In this document: in pieces, positions 62,461 through 64,000 of the stretch
Numbering within the stretch: the stretch's first letter is position 1
Layout: each line of letters opens with the position of its first letter
Assembly: GCF_900591205.1 (NCBI RefSeq)
Contig: NZ_UUPU01000067.1
Location: forward strand, 124,001-188,000
Direction: 5' to 3'
DNA length: 64,000 nucleotides
Source: Pseudomonas viridiflava
Lineage (GTDB): Bacteria; Pseudomonadota; Gammaproteobacteria; Pseudomonadales; Pseudomonadaceae
Notes under the pieces: model-generated
The model's database searches: none
Told to the model about the DNA's origin: nothing
What the model saw: only the letters and a program-made list of their open reading frames with translations
Program-made: the position numbers and the translations under genes

Positions 62461-64000
62461 TCAGTCGCGCATCTGCCCGGGGGCGATGATTTCACGCGAG
62501 CCGTTGGTGTTCATTGCGGTGACCACGCCGGCGTTTTCCATGGCTTCGATCATGCGGGCGGCGCGGTTGTAGCCGATTTTCAGCTTGCGCTGCACCGCCG
62601 AGATGGAGGCGCGGCGGCTTTCCAGCACGAAGGCGACCGCTTCGTCGTACAGCGCGTCGGTCTCGGCATCATCGTCACCGCCACCGCTGCCGCCATCGAA
62701 GCCGCTGCCGGCTTCTTCGACACCCGCGAGGATATCGTCGTTGTATTCCGGCGCGCCACGCAGCTTCCAGGCTTCCACCACGCGATGCACTTCGTCATCG
62801 GAAACAAAGGCGCCGTGCACCCGGATCGGCAGGCTGGTGCCGGGTGGCATGTAAAGCATGTCACCGTGGCCCAGCAGTTGCTCGGCGCCGCCCTGGTCGA
62901 TGATGGTCCGCGAGTCGATCTTGCTCGACACCTGGAACGCCATCCGCGTAGGAATGTTGGCCTTGATCAGGCCGGTGATCACATCCACCGACGGCCGCTG
63001 GGTCGCCAGGATCAGGTGAATCCCCGCCGCCCGTGCCTTCTGGGCGATACGTGCGATCAGCTCTTCGACCTTCTTGCCGACGATCATCATCATGTCGGCG
63101 AATTCGTCGACCACCACCACGATGGTCGGCAGTTTGGTCAGCAACGGTGCTTCGTCGTGAATGCTTTCGCGCTTGTACAGCGGGTCGGTCAGCGGCGTAC
63201 CGGCGTCCTGGGCTTCCTTGACCTTGGCGTTGAAACCCGACAGGTTACGCACGCCCATCTTCGCCATCAGCTTGTAGCGGCGCTCCATCTCGGCGACGCT
63301 CCAGCGCAGGGCGTTGGCGGCGTCCTTCATGTCGGTGACCACCGGGCACAGCAGGTGCGGAATGCCTTCGTAGATCGACAGTTCCAACATTTTCGGGTCG
63401 ATCATGATCAGCTTGGCGTCGTCCGGGCCGGACTTGAACAGGATCGACAGAATCATCGCGTTCACACCCACCGACTTACCGGAGCCGGTGGTGCCGGCCA
63501 CCAGCAAGTGAGGCATCTTCGCCAGGTCGGTGATCACCGGCTTACCCCCGATGTCGTGGCCCAGGGCCAGGGTGACCGGCGATTTGAAGTTGTCGTATTC
63601 CGGCGTCGAGAGTACTTCGGAGAAACGCACGATCTGGCGGTCTTCGTTGGGAATCTCGATACCCACGGTGGTCTTGCCGGGGATCACTTCCACCACACGC
63701 ACGCTGGTCACGGCCAGGGAGCGCGCCAAGTCTTTTGCCAGGTTGGAAATACGGCTGACCTTGACGCCCGCGGCCGGCTGGATTTCGTAACGGGTAATTA
63801 CCGGGCCGGGGTGGATCGAGTCCACCGAGACTTCGACCCCGAACTCCTTGAGTTTGATTTCCAGCAGATGGCCGACGGCCGCCAGGGACTCCGGCGAATA
63901 ATTGAGTTGTTTCTTTTCAGCCGGGTCGAGGATCGAGATCGGTGGCAAGGTGCCTTCGACGGCGCTGTCGACAAACAACGGCGCCTGTTTCTCTTTCTGC
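62461..64000 (-). CDS. ftsK: DNA translocase FtsK, C-terminal part (cut by window edge)
   Basis: The frame is still open at base 64000, so only the last roughly 510 residues are seen. They contain the linker end, the alpha and beta motor domains with Walker A VAGTTGSGKSVGVNAM and Walker B IVVVVDEFADMMM, ILATQRPSVDVITG, and the C-terminal gamma winged helix (VFQ-like SISAVQRKLKIGYNRAARMI) that reads KOPS sites. FtsK pumps DNA and activates XerCD at dif during division. Confidence 0.97.
   Translation of the reverse strand, partial: QKEKQAPLFVDSAVEGTLPPISILDPAEKKQLNYSPESLAAVGHLLEIKLKEFGVEVSVDSIHPGPVITRYEIQPAAGVKVSRISNLAKDLARSLAVTSVRVVEVIPGKTTVGIEIPNEDRQIVRFSEVLSTPEYDNFKSPVTLALGHDIGGKPVITDLAKMPHLLVAGTTGSGKSVGVNAMILSILFKSGPDDAKLIMIDPKMLELSIYEGIPHLLCPVVTDMKDAANALRWSVAEMERRYKLMAKMGVRNLSGFNAKVKEAQDAGTPLTDPLYKRESIHDEAPLLTKLPTIVVVVDEFADMMMIVGKKVEELIARIAQKARAAGIHLILATQRPSVDVITGLIKANIPTRMAFQVSSKIDSRTIIDQGGAEQLLGHGDMLYMPPGTSLPIRVHGAFVSDDEVHRVVEAWKLRGAPEYNDDILAGVEEAGSGFDGGSGGGDDDAETDALYDEAVAFVLESRRASISAVQRKLKIGYNRAARMIEAMENAGVVTAMNTNGSREIIAPGQMRD

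Overview
The window is a stretch of a Pseudomonas chromosome, most likely from the fluorescens group. This rests on a GacS-type hybrid kinase followed by ldhA, the ftsK-lolA-rarA-crcB-serS-cysG and tusDCBE gene orders, and many short REP/BIME palindromes ending in GTGGGAGC or GTGGCGAG. Everything is read from the sequence and family knowledge; no database search was possible.

Region 1 (1-7.5 kb) holds nutrient uptake and regulation. An ABC-transporter ATPase gene cut by the window edge is divergent from a sigma-54 activator, with a sigma-54 promoter and a GAACA repeat array between them. Next come a FecI/FecR pair, a TonB-dependent receptor without the usual N-terminal signalling domain, a duplicated fragment of that receptor's 3' end between REP clusters, and an XRE-cupin regulator.

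Region 2 (7.5-15.6 kb) is a strain-variable stretch. It contains a 167-residue protein that is 40 percent methionine and 9 percent cysteine, a GAF protein, a catalase-like peroxidase with its own cytochrome b561, and a run of small lipoproteins and membrane proteins of unknown function.

Region 3 (15.6-31.5 kb) is a genomic island in the 3' end of tRNA-Ser(UGA). It is bounded by a 16-bp direct repeat of the tRNA 3' end, and a second 37-bp direct repeat that looks like integrase arm sites lies just inside each end. No integrase gene is visible. The cargo reads as anti-phage defence: a KAP P-loop NTPase with a tandem GIY-YIG protein, a Gabija-type pair (OLD/TOPRIM nuclease GajA and UvrD-like helicase GajB), an orphan protein, a 1229-residue YobI-like membrane NTPase in line with a DUF4041/T5orf172 GIY-YIG protein, and a DEDDh exonuclease with an antitoxin-like head. 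Two different large NTPases are thus each paired with a GIY-YIG-type nuclease, on either side of Gabija. These two pairs are the best candidates for undescribed systems.

Region 4 (31.5-64 kb) is core genome: yccA; comEC-exbB-exbD-lpxK-Trm112-kdsB-phosphatase-murB (read right to left); a two-component pair; gacS; ldhA; small redox and housekeeping genes; ttcA; sprT; a CoA-transferase or racemase; tusDCBE-ybiB for tRNA thiolation; a glutathionyl-hydroquinone reductase; and finally cysG, serS, crcB, rarA, lolA and the C-terminal part of ftsK.
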